Below, in pieces: positions 1-10,879 of a stretch of 64,000 bases of DNA. Each line of letters starts with the position of its first letter. The stretch's first letter is position 1. The translations under genes and the position numbers were made by a program. Under the pieces are notes generated by a model. That model was not told where the DNA came from. It searched no databases and saw nothing but the letters and a program-made list of their open reading frames with translations. Origin of the DNA: Adiantum capillus-veneris (taxonomy: Eukaryota > Streptophyta > Polypodiopsida > Polypodiales > Pteridaceae); contig CM043950.1 in assembly GCA_014529385.2 (NCBI GenBank), positions 77,204,435 to 77,268,434 of the forward strand, in the 5' to 3' direction.

Positions 1-1357
1 GTCATACAACCACTAACATGAACTTGGTTGATTTGGTAAGATCATTTGGAACATAAAATTTCAACTACTACTATTTGGTACCAAACAAGTAATAAATATT
101 TTGTGTTTTATTATGCCTTGTCTAGTGAATGGGTCACGTATAGGTAGATTTTCCGATTTAGGCATTGTGTAAATTCTTATCTTGGTGTAGATCTACCAAT
201 CTAGAAAACACTAGTTAGAAGTGTAGATCTACTAATGTAGGCAACATGAGTGTAAATTTTCTAGTTTAAGAAGCACACCAATAAACTATAGATTTGTAAA
301 ATTTTATACCTAGTACAAATCCACCGATTTAGGCTACAACAAAATAAATGTAAATCTACATGTTTAAGCAACACTAGTGTAGATTAGATGATTTAGGCAT
401 CACAAGTCATTGCTGTAGATTTTTTGGGTTGAGGCAATATTAATCACAGACCCATGTTGCAATGGCTGGCCACCACTATCTCTAGTATGATTTTGTTACT
501 AAATATGGCGAGAGAGAAGAGAGAAGAATAAACATAGAAATTGTCCTCAGTTGTGCGAAGATAAGAGTCTAAACCCATACTTGTCAAAATAATGGTTAGT
601 ATCATGTGCCGCGAGTATCACATGCTGAAAGAAAAACTAATAAAATTTAACAACATTTCTTATGCCCATTGCCATCCACATACTACATATTCTAGTATCC
701 CATATCGCTAGAATAAGTAGTATATGTCATATTGTGATGTATCGAGATATCGTTGGTCACATGGTTCATCATTTAATAAATCAATTCTCATAAAGATGAA
801 GTCTAATTTCATAAACATTTTTGTAACGGGAAATCATGATATACCAAATTTATCCCAAATCCAAAAATGAATTTTCATTTTACATATTGGGTACAAAAAT
901 CATACTAGAATAGTGGTGGCCAACCTTTGTAGAATGAGTTTGTGATCGTTATTGCCTCAACCAAAAAATCTACACCAATGAGACGTGTAGCCTAAATCAG
1001 CAAATTTACACTTATGTTGCCTAAATTGACAGATTTTCGTTTATTTTGGTGCAGCCTAAACCAGATTTGTACTTAGTATAAAATTTTATAAATCTTTAGT
1101 TTATTGGTGTGCTTCTTAAATCGGGTAGCAGATCTACATTTCTAACTAGTGTTTTCTAGATTGGCAAATCTACACCAAGATAAGCATTTCCATATTGCCT
1201 AAATTGGTGAATCTATGTGTCCCGTGACCCATTGACTAGACAAGGTATCATAAAAAACAAAATATTTATTACTTGTTTGGTACCAAATTGGAGTCGAATT
1301 TTAAAGTATGTTCCAAATGATCATACCAAATCAACCAAGTTCATGTAAGTAGTTGAC
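1..1357. mobile_element. Foldback-like element: long inverted repeat
   Basis: Bases 1-500 reappear as the reverse complement at about 890-1357, with scattered mismatches and small indels. Shared landmarks include the ATGAACTTGGTTGATTTGGT block near the outer end and the GGCCACCACTAT block near the inner end. The arms are about 470-500 bp and the spacer about 390 bp. The arms contain repeated short units (GTAGATCTAC/GATTTAGGC-like). No coding frame is seen. The left end may lie outside the window, so no target duplication can be tested. It could be a long-TIR MULE derivative or a foldback element. Confidence 0.8.
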
Positions 1358-2010
1358 AAGTTATATGAGATGATATTCCAATCAATGTACGTACAGTGCC
1401 ATAACATTAGAAGAGGGATCCCAAAATCTGAGCCAATAAAATCGAGCAAACCATAAACCGAGAAAAAATTACAGTTTTTTTAACACAAAATTGAGCAAAC
1501 CATAAACTTTTCAAAACTTACAATGTTTTTTTAAACCCTTGTGCAATATATTAGTTGTATATATCTTGGGATTTTGTTGGTTAGAGATAATCCCTACATA
1601 TTTTCTTTACCTAGAAAAAATAAAATTTAAATTGTTATATCACTAACACATGCCAAAAAACATCCATCAACATTGAAATTTGCCAAAATGATGTATTGCA
1701 TCTACAAATCAAAATGGAGGGCGCAGCGCTAGCGCAATAAACAAAATATTTCTGCATGAGAATATTTGGGGCAAACTTTAATACCCATAAGAACATATTA
1801 CCCAAAAAACTACTTTTCAAAATTATTGCAAGGTCCACAAGTCTTCAAGCGCTTGGACTAACTCCAATTTTTTTAGTTCAGCCTGATGCATGAACTCATG
1901 AGCATGAGGGTCAAGGCATGAACTCATGAGCTCATGAGCATGAGGGTCAAGGCAAGGTACTTGCAGAAATATGAAGTAAATGTGCTTACATGGCACATAC
2001 ACAAGGCGCC
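1358..2010. other. Non-coding AT-rich spacer with a short tandem duplication
   Basis: No credible gene is seen. Bases about 1888-1952 hold two tandem copies of a GCATGAACTCATGAGCATGAGGGTCAAG-like unit; the second is extended by an internal CTCATGAG repeat. The remainder is AT-rich sequence with short open frames only. Confidence 0.5.
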
Positions 2011-2016
2011 TGCTTT

Positions 2017-2480
2017 CTAGGTTCTGAAAATCCTTGCAATTATATCTAGAAAATCTGACATTGTCATAGAGTATGTCACTTTATTTGCATTTGACCCCAC
2101 AGTCTTAGTATAGAAAACACGTGTATTATTGCAAACGACAATGACCTCTAGCACCAACTCTACTGCCATGGTTCTACCCACTTCAATCTTGCCATGAAAC
2201 TCCTTTGTTAATCGTTGGAGATGGGGAATAGGAAACACACCCAACACACAAAATACTTGCCTCTCTGTAGCCTAGGGATTCCATAGCACCCCTAACCTAT
2301 CACAAAACACCTTCAAATTGGATTATTTGCACTAACAACTCCGCTTTAGCATACAAAACAACTACCTCACACCTTGCAAAAAACACCCATAACACAAAAG
2401 CACCCACACTGCTCAACTCACCCTTTCTGAATCACAAAACACTCCTAATCTGCCCTCTTGGTAGCACCTTTCAAGCTGCA
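2017..2480 (-). pseudogene. Unidentified minus-strand fragment, similar to 13.3 kb
   Basis: An open stretch of 76 codons ends at 2017. Read on the minus strand, the sequence around 2250-2310 closely matches the plus strand at 13326-13386, inside the region that precedes the gypsy zinc knuckle. Both contain the shared word AGGGGTGCTATG followed by a matching CTAGGCTACAGAGAGGCA / CTGGGATATAGAGAGGCA segment. I infer leader, gag-side or intron-like sequence from related retroelements. Function is unknown. Confidence 0.3.
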
Positions 2481-2827
2481 GGCAAACCCTCTGCTAGCAA
2501 TGGCCAATACACGAAGAGAGAGAGAAGAGGAGGGGGATGGGGAGTATCAGCGTTTGAACCCTTGGTATCTGCATCTCGACTGCATTCTGCTACCTTTTCA
2601 TGCAAACTTTCAACAAGAACATGCTTTACCTCTTCAATCTGTACTGAAACCTCCACATCTACTACTACTGCTTTTGCATCTTGGTTCACCTCAACATGGA
2701 GCTTCTCTTCGTTGACAAGCTCTTCCACCCTCGGCACATGCACATCACAAACCGGAAACCTCCAAGGAACATAACCAATAGTAGGTCTTACCTCCATAGG
2801 CTTTGCATTTTGCACAACTGGAATCAC
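2471..2827 (-). CDS. Hypothetical acidic ORF, probably retroelement linker
   Basis: This 118-codon open frame has a GTG rather than ATG at its first codon and an in-frame TAG just upstream, so it is not a good autonomous gene. The middle is rich in Val, Glu and Lys (VEELVNEEKLHVEV, VEVSVQIEEVKHVLVESL) and could form a short coiled coil. It lies immediately downstream, on the minus strand, of a solo LTR inserted between it and the gag-like frame at 3691-3966. The two may once have been one element. No family is recognised. Confidence 0.2.
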   Translation of the reverse strand: MIPVVQNAKPMEVRPTIGYVPWRFPVCDVHVPRVEELVNEEKLHVEVNQDAKAVVVDVEVSVQIEEVKHVLVESLHEKVAECSRDADTKGSNADTPHPPPLLSLFVYWPLLAEGLPAA

Positions 2828-3099
2828 CTTTTGCTAGACCCAAGAGCACTTCGCTACCTCCAGAACATGCATTTAATCTGTTGGCTTTGTTAAGTATGGA
2901 GCCTGATTTACCCTTGTAATTTTAAGTGGTAAAAGCGCACATTTGTAAGGCCCCCATTATGAGGAGAAGCCATCGTGCGTGAAGGAAAATCACTCACCGG
3001 AAACCAAAATTTTCATGGACAAGAATCAGGGGCAACTTTAAAGGCCTCGGGGGCGGAGGCCCCCGAGACTTTTTTTTTGGTCGGAATATTATTTTTTGC

Positions 3100-3260
3100 T
3101 GGACGGCGGCCGGAAAGTGGTCGGAAAACAACCGGTGGGTTGGCCGGTGGCCGGTAGTCAATGGCCGATGGCCGGTGGTCGAAAGTCAATAGCCGGTAGC
3201 CGGTGGTCGAAAGTCAATGGCCGGTGGCCGGTGGCCGAATTCAATGGCCGGTGGACGAAT
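3100..3260 (+). repeat. GC-rich GGCCGGTGG tandem repeats inside the solo LTR
   Basis: Variants of a GGCCGGTGGTCGAAAGTCAAT unit recur about five times with small changes. The tract lies in the upstream (U3) part of the solo LTR, before its TATA box. Confidence 0.7.
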
Positions 3261-3387
3261 TCAAAAGCGGACTTGTTTTCTCAAGGGCGGCCACACATGG
3301 GCGGATTGGAGGGTCCGATTTGGACTTATTCGCACAAGGGCGGCTACACAAGGCTGTCTCTCATAAGAGAGGGCAGCCCTTTTGGCC

Positions 3388-3395
3388 TATAAAAG
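3388..3395 (+). promoter_or_regulatory. TATA box of the solo LTR
   Basis: TATAAAAG lies in a GGCCTATAAAAGGAGGCC context about 500 bp into the LTR. It is followed by an untranslated leader with no ATG of consequence. Confidence 0.55.
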
Positions 3396-3690
3396 GAGGC
3401 CATTTCTACACACATTTCATAGTGTGAAGTTGATGCAACAAGGTGAGTGTGAGGTGGTGAGAGTGAAGCAAGGCGGGAGCTCCATTAAGGGTATAATCCC
3501 TTTGTAAACTACTTCTTGTTTTGAAGTACTAAAGCCATTGAGTGGCTGCTTTCCCGTGGACGTAGCCCACATTGGGTGAACCACGTATATCGTGTGTACT
3601 CTCTCTCTCTCTCTATACTCTATAATCTCGTGTATATAAATCTGTCTCTCTCCATTAAGTAATCTACTCAATTATCTATTTAGCTACGTC

Positions 3691-3966
3691 TTATTTCCTA
3701 ACAGGCTTTAACATACCCAACTCCAACTTTCGCTTCACCTTTCTGCTCTTTATCTTTGCCAGATAGACCATGTCTTCATAGGTATCGGCACCATCTTCGA
3801 CCGTTTCTCTAATCCTCGGATGCAAGCACTCTAACAGCTTTGACAGCTTCAAAGATTGATTGCTTTTGACCATTCTCACAAAATTTGATGTTTCAAAGAG
3901 GAATTTACACACATAAGCAATCATTATAATACAAATAATCCTTATATAAACAAAATCTCTTCTCAA
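3691..3966 (-). pseudogene. Gag-like fragment
   Basis: A 91-codon minus-strand frame includes SNFVRMVKSNQSLKLSKLLE followed by CLHPRIRETVEDGADTYED and MVYLAKIK. This resembles the C-terminal part of retrotransposon gag (the '...GLxPxIRxxVE...TYxxxVxxA' pattern). The last codons read into the solo LTR. Without the LTR the frame hits a stop within a few codons. It lies after, not before, the RT fragment on the same strand, so the order is rearranged. Assignment is by pattern only. Confidence 0.35.
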
Positions 3967-4349
3967 ACATCTCTCTCACACAAGGACTTAGATAAAAGAT
4001 AATGTTAGAGTCGAAACAATCATTATTCACTTCATATATTCAAACTTAATCAATCAAATCACTATAGACCACATAAATGATATTACGTATTTGCCTTTAA
4101 CTCAAGGTAATGATAATCTTGTCTCTTTTCTAGCAAAATATTTTTGATTAAAATCATACTCACACAGTAGTTGAACTCACTGCTTCTACGTGTAATTAAG
4201 TAATGGCTAAGTGAAACTATATTTTAAGCTCAGATAATCAGTCCTTAATTCAAATTTCACAACAAGCAGCAAATGACACTAATGCTTCCATGCATGAACA
4301 ACAACTCCTAATTTCAAATCATGTATAGGATAATTTACTTCATATCTTC

Positions 4350-4694
4350 TCAACTTTCTAGATTCATAATTCCCCACAACTCTCTCCTCTTGACGTAAGA
4401 CACATCCCATTTGTTCCCCGCTTGCATCACATTTTTCCACAAAAGCTCATCTATGTTGAATCTGTAAGGGACCCTAAAGTACGGTTCAGATCTTGGATAT
4501 AGGTCAATCACATGGTTTAATGATCTAGAAGGAGGCATACTGGGCGGGTCATTAGGAAAAACATGGTTGAACTCATCAAGAAGCTTTTCCACATACTCTA
4601 GATTTTCTCCCCCTTTTTTTTTTTCGTCTTTTAATCTACTTACAAAAACTATGAAGGTCTCACACCCTTGTGGGAATCCCCTTATCAAATTCAT
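4350..4694 (-). pseudogene. Ty3/gypsy pol fragment, N-terminal edge of RT
   Basis: The 114-codon frame contains VEKLLDEFNHVFPND, then PPSRSLNHVIDLYPRSEPYF and RVPYRFNIDE. This is the conserved start of Ty3/gypsy reverse transcriptase (LLxEFxDVFP...H.IDL.PG..P...PYR). The match is lost before the catalytic motifs. It lies downstream, on the minus strand, of a tRNA-Met-type primer site (5531-5545) and a degenerate zinc-knuckle fragment, so it fits a minus-strand LTR element with large deletions. Confidence 0.75.
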
Positions 4695-5129
4695 AATGAA
4701 AACTAAAATAGACTTAGAATCCCTTTTTCTTCTTTATTCTCCATTAGAAATTTTTTTCTTTAAAATAAAAATCAAAATCAATCAAACTGTAAATTTTCGA
4801 TCACCCAAACCATATCAATAATTACATCCATGTGTATGATATAAAAGAAATCGCCCTCATGATTATCATTATTCAAAGAAAAAGACAAGTTTCTTTTTTA
4901 ATTCTTTTGTGAAACTTTTACTATCACTAAATAAGCTCACAAGTCTCTTGATTTCTCTGTTTAATTTTAGGTTGAAATTCTCAGTCAGGTTAGAGGACAA
5001 GAATCAATGTGTACTACTCGAATCAATTATGAAATTCAAATTCAAATCTTAAATTTTATGCATGACTTTGATCATAGAAGATTTCAAATGATGCATCAAA
5101 GATATAGAGCATCATAAAAAAGGGTTAGA

Positions 5130-5290
5130 TGACTTACCTTTTTCATCCGTATCGTCAATAGTCTCCAATTCAACCATCTTGGTACATATTTCCTTATGAA
5201 TAACTTTGTTCGAGCATTTGAAAGTCTGGTGGCCTTGCTCTTTCTTGAAAACTTGATTGATCTCGTAGCTTCTCCCGCATCGTCATCGTC
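5130..5290 (-). pseudogene. Degenerate gag zinc-knuckle fragment
   Basis: On the minus strand one frame reads KKEQGHQTFKCSNKVIH, then a short acidic tail. This matches the second half of a CX2CX4HX4C knuckle (GH-x4-C) followed by the usual gag-pol linker; the first two Cys are not present. The frame ends at a good plant 5' splice-site word (GGTAAGT), whose meaning is unknown. Confidence 0.35.
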
Positions 5291-5530
5291 TTGATCATCG
5301 CTCCTCTTTCATTTTTTTTCTTCTTTCATCCTTCATCTCTTCGAGACGACGATGGACGGTTTTCATGTTTAACTTATATCTTCTCCTCCACTTTGTCTTC
5401 CTGCACCAGCTATTCTCTTTCTTTTATTTTCTTTCTCGCATCTGTTGAGATCCTTATTGAGCCATCGAATAATCTCCGCTTATTCCTTCAATCGCTGCTC
5501 ATATGCTTCCATTGCTACCACAGGATTGAA

Positions 5531-5545
5531 ACCGCTCTGATACCA
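5531..5545 (-). other. Primer-binding site, tRNA-Met type
   Basis: The minus-strand reading TGGTATCAGAGCGGT is the standard plant initiator tRNA-Met primer site. It lies four bases inside the end of the LTR at 5550-5869. Confidence 0.75.
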
Positions 5546-5549
5546 CTTG

Positions 5550-5869
5550 TGACACGACACGGGAGACTGGAATACATTAATGAACAAGGAATATACAAAG
5601 TACCGAGCGTAAATAGATGAAATAAAGAATCTGTATACCTAATAGTTACAAGAGGAGCATAGCTCATTTCATAACCTTCCGACCACCCCCGAGCTATCTC
5701 AATCACACTCTCACTCTCACTCTCAATCTCAATCTTGTGCACAATCTCAATTTCAATCACACTCCCACTCTCAATATCAATCAGAATCACACTCTCAATC
5801 TCAATCTCTTGATCGCAAGAACGATCATAATCGGAATCGCAACACGATCACAATCCCAATATCATGACA
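5550..5869 (-). mobile_element. 5' LTR of a minus-strand LTR retroelement
   Basis: The 320-bp segment runs from TGTCATGATATTGG to GTGTCGTGTCA on the minus strand (TG...CA) and is followed by the primer-binding site. Its middle is a degenerate CTCAAT/CACTCT simple repeat (5690-5820). A matching 3' LTR was not found, so the other boundary of the element is unproven. The CCHC and RT fragments at 5.2 and 4.6 kb probably belong to it. Confidence 0.55.
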
Positions 5870-7600
5870 CCTTGCACAGATCCTGTTTCACACATTGGTT
5901 TTTGCATCGTCTACAAAATAGCCAAAAGAACATACTCCGTGCAACCAAATCAACATGATAATCAAATTCAAAACATCATTTTGTACCATCATAAAAGAGT
6001 ATAATCACTTCTTGATTGGATCAAACAATAGAGTTATTACCTGTGTATATCTGTTTGTAAGCTAACCTGTTGCTGCTTGTAGGTTATCCTATTACTGCTG
6101 GGAGTTTTTTTATGTCATAACTTGATCAAACGAACTCAGAACATAGACTTTCAGGTACTCGAAACGACGGGAACAGGTCTGGTCTACAAGACATCGAGAA
6201 CAGAATTGCGAAAAACGTCTTTTTTTGACTGAAAACGCAACTTTTAGGTCACGGCTCATAGAAACCCTATTTTTGGATCTCCACTACTTTTTCAACTTAT
6301 TTTAACCCTACCCATGCATTTTAAGCTAAAACACATAAATATAAAACATTGATATTAATAAAAATCTCAATTTTAACTATGTTTTTTATTATACTGTTCA
6401 TAAAGAGACTATCTGTTATTCATTAATCTTTATGAAATATGTATTTAATGTATTACTTAAAATAAAATATGTATTACTTAAAAAGAACATAATATATTTT
6501 CTCTCTTAATATCTTAAACTCATTCATATCAGCTCTATCTAATGGACTATGCATCATCTAAATCGGGCTAAACAAAAGATATGGCCTACTATATTCTTTT
6601 CGACTTTAAGAACTTCAAAAATTAGTCCTATTATAGGAATTCACCCTTACCATTGACAATGGTAAGTTTAGGTTTATAGCCCTAGAAGGAGACCTAGTTG
6701 TGTGTTGCAGTGGAAACGGGACCACTTGTAAAAAAAACTATTCCGGCCCTATAACTTTCATCATTCAGATTAAGGTTTCCTTAGCCAACGTTTTTTTCCC
6801 ACTAACATATGTGAGGGCACAACTGTTGGCGGATTCCTCTTCCAAGTGAAGAAGTTTCTAAACGTTTTAGTGCGGGGGAATGCATAGTTACCTGACTAAT
6901 CAGGTCCACCCGTCCATGATTGACAACCTTAGTCAATCCCCACTTACCACCCAACACTCAAACATGATTTCTATGTTGTTTAATTACTACCACATTCTTT
7001 TCACAATTAAAACAATGATTTATTTTAACTTTCATAACTGAATTTCATTAAGACACCCTTGAAAACAATATTGAAAACATTCTTTTAGCAAACAAATATC
7101 TTTAGACTTAAGACAAGGTACTGTCATTCTGAAGTATCTCTGACCAGTATTGGCTTGTCCCAAGACCACCTATACAGGGGTGAAAAAACGACCCATTTCT
7201 TATTTATAAAAACCGGGGTGGAAAAATCCATCACCCATAGTCCGGGCGCCCATACGCCAACCGGTTGCCCATACAACCAGGCGGTTCCTCTAGGATAAAC
7301 TTGATATCCTAAGTAGTATCTGTTGAGCTATATATAGAGATACTGTTGAGCTATATATAGTGATACTATATATAGCTCAACAATATCCACAAGCCAAACA
7401 AGCACGGAGTAAATACTCCACGAGCACTGAGGAAACCGACTCATCCATGGCGAAATCGCCATCATTGCTCATTACCTAGAGTAAAATATTTCAAGGAATC
7501 AGAGGTGTCTTGAGGCAATTTGTCTTAAGGATGGTCAAACATTCCTTTCCTAGGTCAATTAGTCCTAGCCCAATCATTTTTGTGGCAATCCAACATGGTA
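5870..7600. other. Non-coding spacer before the decayed gypsy gag
   Basis: No gene is recognised. It includes a 10-bp-arm palindrome (CTTACCATTG/CAATGGTAAG, 6646-6666) and a cluster of TGTTGAGCTATATATAG words at 7321-7382. The right part probably contains the 5' LTR and leader of the gypsy element whose gag starts near 7.6 kb, but no LTR boundary could be set. Confidence 0.4.
7321..7382. repeat. LTR-terminus-like palindrome
   Basis: TGTTGAGCTATATATAG occurs at 7321-7337 and again at 7344-7360. After TGATA comes its exact reverse complement at 7366-7382. The word resembles the first bases of the TGTTGAG... and TGTTGGAGCTATATA... LTRs elsewhere in the window. Confidence 0.85.
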
Positions 7601-7610
7601 GATGAATTCC

Positions 7611-8290
7611 CATAGTTTAATGGATTGCCTAATGAGAATGCACATAATTTTATTGAAAACTTGGAATCAATTGCTTGCTGCAAAAAATACTAGACCAAGC
7701 CATATTGTAGCGACTGCTGCAATACTGTTTACAGAATGAAGCAAAAGTTTGGCTACACAATTATGAGGAGTTGATGCAGGCAAAAAATCTAGGGGTAGTT
7801 TTGGATTACAATCATGTGAATCAAGCTTTCTTGGCACAATATCAATTCATTGAAGTACGTGATGTTGTTTGGCATGAAATTTTGAGGTACACTCAAAAGG
7901 TAATCAGAGTGTTGATGATTTTGTCATGCAGTTCACCTGTTTATGGGATAAATGGGCCCAAGATTTTGGAAATGAACTCACCCCATCCATGTTAAAGAAG
8001 GACCATTTTGTGGCCAACCTAAAAGAAAGTCTTTAGCTCAAACTCAAGCTAAACAGACTCATCACCTTCAAGGAGCCAGTCGGTATTGCTAGAGAGAAAG
8101 AATGGAAGGCTCAAAGACTTAATGAATATGGAAAAGCGGTCTTGGTACAAAATAATGGTGGCCGAAAGGAGAAGAATTAGGCAGAAGTTGGAAGCCAACC
8201 TGCTCAAAGGGTTGCTAATTCTGAACCGTTACAACGAAATATGCAAGACATGATGACCATGATGCAAGAATTGTGACTTACTCTTCTTGG
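7611..8290 (+). pseudogene. Decayed Ty3/gypsy gag
   Basis: Pieces in several frames together give the retrotransposon gag core: FNGLPNENAHNFIENLES, then a Trp-containing helix, VNQAFLAQYQFIE, a DDFVMQFTCLWDKW segment and LKKDHFVANLKESL. The order parallels the intact gag at 53.3-53.8 kb (FHSKNGEDAQDFLDNLE ... LKKDRFMAGLYP). Multiple stops and frameshifts make it non-functional. It is the N-terminal part of the element that continues at 13.5-17.6 kb and 37.84 kb. Confidence 0.7.
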
Positions 8291-9302
8291 AGGAGGTGGT
8301 CCTGAACGTTGGTGCACCTAGAATTCGTCGACCCATGGAAGTGTCACAGCAGCACATATAGGGCATCATGCAGGTTAATGGTCGCAGACTTTGGCAAGTG
8401 CTAGATGTAGCCTGAAACAAGTGGTACATAATGTGTATGCTAAATGTGGCTCTAAGTTGGTCGAATGCTGTTCCAAAGCTTTGCCAAATTGGGAGGCTTC
8501 ACAGCTTGATGGAAATCGTCGTGAAGTGTTGTCATGGTATGTATGCCAAATGGAAATGGTTTGACGACCATTTTGGATGGAGGTGATATTGGCTAAAAGC
8601 ATGCTTTGGTGGTACAAAAAGGACTGTCCTTGACAGCACCTTTGCCAAATCTTTAAGCTACAATTTCTACATGTCACATGAAAAACTACCTATCATACTA
8701 TATATCAATGGATAGATCTTCCAAAGGAGAATCTAAAAACACAAGGTCCGAGAAGTTTTGACCTAAACTACAAAAATTTTACCAGTCCCCACTTTTTCAT
8801 TGGTAGAAGTAAAATAGGTCCTTTTTTTGTACCACCAAACTACGCTTTCACCCTAAATATTATGGTGTGTGGATTGCATGAGGTACCGTGATGTATGCAA
8901 GGCGAATGTCCAACCTTGACAAGTTCAATATCTGATGGACGTCCATTGGTCGCAGTATTGCATAAGGGAGCTTTTTGTTCTGATGGTCGAGGCAAGCAAG
9001 GGTCGTGGGAAGGTGGCCCAAGTCGAAGGGCATGATAAAAAAAGAAATTTTGAAAGGTGATGGGATTGCAAGAAAAAAAACTCCAACTGCATGATAAGGA
9101 GAAGAAGGGGCCCCATCTACGGGGTGACAAGGCGGCATGAGAAGGGGTAGCATGGTGAGATACAATGGATGGAAGAGTTGGCCATGAAGGAGGTTGTATC
9201 TGACAGAGCAGAGGGGCTGTGTCGCAAGCTGCAGGAGGGCAGGACCCGAAAGAGGAAGCCAAGGAGTCAAGGCCATCAAGGAGACAAGTCACATGAGGTT
9301 TA
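8291..9302. other. No recognisable gene
   Basis: This is sequence between the gag remnant and the LTR element at 9303. Several medium open frames on both strands overlap each other and show no family motif. The part after 8.84 kb is purine-rich and continues, after removing the LTR element, into 12.1 kb, so it is one interrupted block. Confidence 0.4.
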
Positions 9303-9444
9303 TGTTGAGAGAGAAGGAGAGAGCACAGAAGTAGAACCCCAAAGTGTGTAGAATACACACATGAGATGATGTACATATAGAGGGGACCTGGGTGTCATAT
9401 ATAGAGAAGCCATATATTGAGTAGCTTCACATATAAGCTCAACA
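9303..9444 (-). repeat. 3' LTR of copy 1 (142 bp)
   Basis: TGTTGAGAGAGAAGG...AAGCTCAACA as read on the plus strand. It is immediately followed by CCCCCGCTCAAATAAGG, the reverse complement of the polypurine tract. Confidence 0.9.
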
Positions 9445-9560
9445 CCCCCGCTCAAATAAGGGTCCCTAACTGTGGATGAAAAAACCCTTGGGGGATCAAG
9501 GGAAAAACCCACAGCTCTATATACACCCACCGTTATATTATAAAAATCATTGAATATACA

Positions 9561-9665
9561 AATGTTTACGAGGAGCTACATCACTCCTTTTACAATGAAT
9601 GTTTACGAGGAGCTACATCACTCCTTTTACAATGAATGTTTTATGAGGAGTTACATTACTCCTAT
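9561..9665 (-). repeat. 37-bp tandem repeat next to the 3' LTR
   Basis: The unit GTTTACGAGGAGCTACATCA... is present twice exactly and once partially. The GAGGAGCTACATCACTCC core recurs in copy 2 and, inverted, at about 44.76 and 44.84 kb. Confidence 0.85.
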
Positions 9666-10139
9666 CCTATCAAATACAATAATGAATACAAAGGTTCAAT
9701 AAAGAGGTGTAAAAGCTATCGATTAGCTTGTAATCAAAAGTGTCTCTGTGAATCTGCTGTGTAGCTTGTCATCAATATCACATCACCAAACATGTCTTCA
9801 TGTTGTCATCAATATGGCATCACCAAACATATCTTCATAAATCTTTTATTGTCACCAAGTTTGTCTTCATAAAATCAATTCTTTGATCAATCCTACATAG
9901 ATCATAGACTCCAAAAAAAAAAAAACATGTCATGAAAATTATTAGCATCGTTAATGAAATAATTACGTTCACAATGCCATAAGAGATGGTTCGCGACGCC
10001 ACTCTTTTGACGACATATATACGCACGACAGCATATGGTACATAAAGTATAAACGTAAAAGTACAAAATGTGTGATGACGTGATACAAATGATATGTGTA
10101 TATACTACATAAAACAACATTTATCAATGTAGTGATCAA

Positions 10140-10610
10140 TGAATACCATCAAAGTATTAACAAAATATCATCATTATATCAATAAAAATGAATAAATGAT
10201 CATGGTATCAACGAAAAGCATCATGATATCACCGAGAATAATCATTGTATCAACGAAACAACATCATGGCATCACCAAGAATAACCATGGTATCAACGAA
10301 ACATCATCATGGCATCACCGAGAATAACCATGGTATCAACGAAACAACATCATGGTATCACCGAGAATAACCATGGTATCAACAAAACATCATCATGGTA
10401 TCAACAAAAATCACCATGGAATCAACGAAATATCATCATGGAATCACCGAGAATAACCATGGTATCAACGAAATATCATCATGGCACCACCGAGAATAAC
10501 CATGGTATCAATGACATATCATCATGGTATCAACGAAAATCACCATGACCAAAGTATTAACAAAACATCATCATGGTACCATCAAAATCACTATGGTATC
10601 AATGAGAAAT
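10140..10610. repeat. ATCATGGTATCA-type minisatellite
   Basis: Tandem ~25-26-bp half-units alternate between CATCATGGTATCACCGAGAA-like and TAACCATGGTATCAACGAAA-like versions. The array gives spurious open frames. The same array is at about 34420-34860 in copy 2. Confidence 0.9.
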
Positions 10611-10879
10611 TATCAATAAAACGACGTAAACTATATCTCTAAAAGAATAATTATACGAGAATCAATGAACGAGTATATCATATAACAAAAGATCATGTAC
10701 CAACATTAGCTCGATAGAATTTGGACGATCATCAACGGCTCGACTGAATCGGAATGATGTGTAACTGGCTTCTGCAGCAAAGTTACGTCAGTAACAAATA
10801 TATGATTGATGAAGAAAAATATAATTGAGAAGTTTTCAATTATGAGAAAAATCAAAAGCAAAAAGTAAAATTTTGATTT

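Larger units (their letters stand above)
2888..3703 (+). mobile_element. Solo LTR with GGCTT target duplication
   Basis: The 816-bp unit starts TGTTAAG and ends CCTAACA, a short TG...CA inverted terminal pair. It is flanked by the identical 5-mer GGCTT at 2883-2887 and 3704-3708. A TATA box (TATAAAAG, 3388-3395) sits in the plus orientation. It is followed by a leader with the CCCACATTGGGTGAACCACGT motif and a CT tract, as in plant Ty1/copia LTRs. No primer site follows, so it is a solo LTR left by LTR-LTR recombination. The 5' part is GC-rich and carries GGCCGGTGGCCGG-type tandem repeats at about 3100-3260. Confidence 0.85.

Noticed and set aside
8840-9376. 178-codon minus-strand frame
   Set aside because: Low-complexity Ser/Pro/Leu composition, overlaps other frames, and runs into the LTR of the element at 9303.
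9561-9665. Regularly spaced short repeats that might suggest a CRISPR-like array
   Set aside because: Units are contiguous without unique spacers, and the context is a eukaryotic retroelement.
10309-10548. 79-codon open frame in the ATCATGGTATCA array
   Set aside because: It is only a reading of a tandem repeat whose period leaves one frame open; copy 2 does not keep it.
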